In this document: positions 61,679 to 64,000 of the stretch, piece by piece
How the letters are laid out: each line of letters starts with the position of its first letter
Numbering within the stretch: the stretch's first letter is position 1
DNA from: an uncultured Bacteroidales bacterium
Lineage (GTDB): Bacteria; Bacteroidota; Bacteroidia; Bacteroidales; FEN-979
Assembly: GCA_903877385.1 (NCBI GenBank)
Contig: CAIRDP010000019.1
Coordinates: 102,988-166,987, forward strand
DNA length: 64,000 nucleotides
Reading direction: 5' to 3'
Notes under the pieces: generated by a model
Told to the model about the DNA's origin: nothing
The model's database searches: none
Seen by the model: the letters and a program-made list of their open reading frames with translations, nothing else
Made by a program: the position numbers and the translations under genes

Positions 61679-64000
<2,322 letters not shown>

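Overview
The window is about 64 kb of a Bacteroidota chromosome, most likely class Bacteroidia. The evidence is lineage-restricted families (a DUF5606 protein, DUF4249 paired with a TonB-dependent receptor, the DUF1599 and BT_3928-type pair, a HYC_CC_PP-type metal protein, a Porin_10-type barrel and a TPR/LuxR membrane regulator), promoters of the TTG...TAnnTTTG type instead of -35/-10 boxes, and few Shine-Dalgarno sites. GC content looks to be in the mid-forties by eye (not computed). No transposase, integrase, phage gene, CRISPR array or tRNA is visible. All functional calls are from reading the sequence; no database search was run.

Layout. 1-6 kb (minus): the start of a secreted FISUMP-type protein, then a purine/pyrimidine operon read as purB, glycosyltransferase, DUF5606 protein, PEGA-like protein, pyrK, pyrD. 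6-13.2 kb (minus): dapD, a family 9 glycosyltransferase, tsaC, a TonB-dependent receptor, a DUF4249 lipoprotein and an alpha/beta hydrolase. 13.3-16.6 kb: ruvX-def-TPR lipoprotein (plus) converging on folP-cdaA (minus), the latter making c-di-AMP. 16.8-27.6 kb (plus): DUF1599, DoxX-type membrane protein, DppB-like permease, tpiA, prmA, a 1501-residue unknown exported protein, plsY and dnaN. 27.7-31.8 kb: a cold-shock protein, malic enzyme and a GH27 alpha-galactosidase-like lipoprotein. 31.9-35.4 kb: a probable copper/heavy-metal module (HYC_CC_PP-type protein, TonB receptor, HMA protein). 35.5-48.5 kb: pyruvate phosphate dikinase with an unusual Lys/Ala tail, a monofunctional transglycosylase, a two-gene saccharopine pathway (LKR and SDH as separate proteins), a TerB-DnaJ protein, a VanX-type dipeptidase, an Old Yellow Enzyme homologue, a PEBP-type protein and a putative porin.

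48.6-61.3 kb is the most accessory-looking part, with every gene on the minus strand: two stand-alone receiver domains, two YtcJ-like amidohydrolases, a SphA-like barrel, a lipase-like lipoprotein, an unrecognised 718-residue lipoprotein, a C45-type acylase lipoprotein and a TPR/LuxR regulator. I read it as a possible envelope hydrolase module with its own regulators; this is inference. From 61.5 kb to the end lies the 3' part of a minus-strand rRNA operon: 5S complete, and 23S missing roughly its first 540 nt.

Intergenic DNA holds another recurring feature: several short word arrays (8-, 16-, 26-, 42- and 73-bp periods and a TGTACAT palindrome), each built from a different word and often starting exactly at a stop codon. 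These, the 718-residue lipoprotein cluster and a three-tier hairpin leader ahead of the DUF1599 operon are the best candidates for something undescribed.
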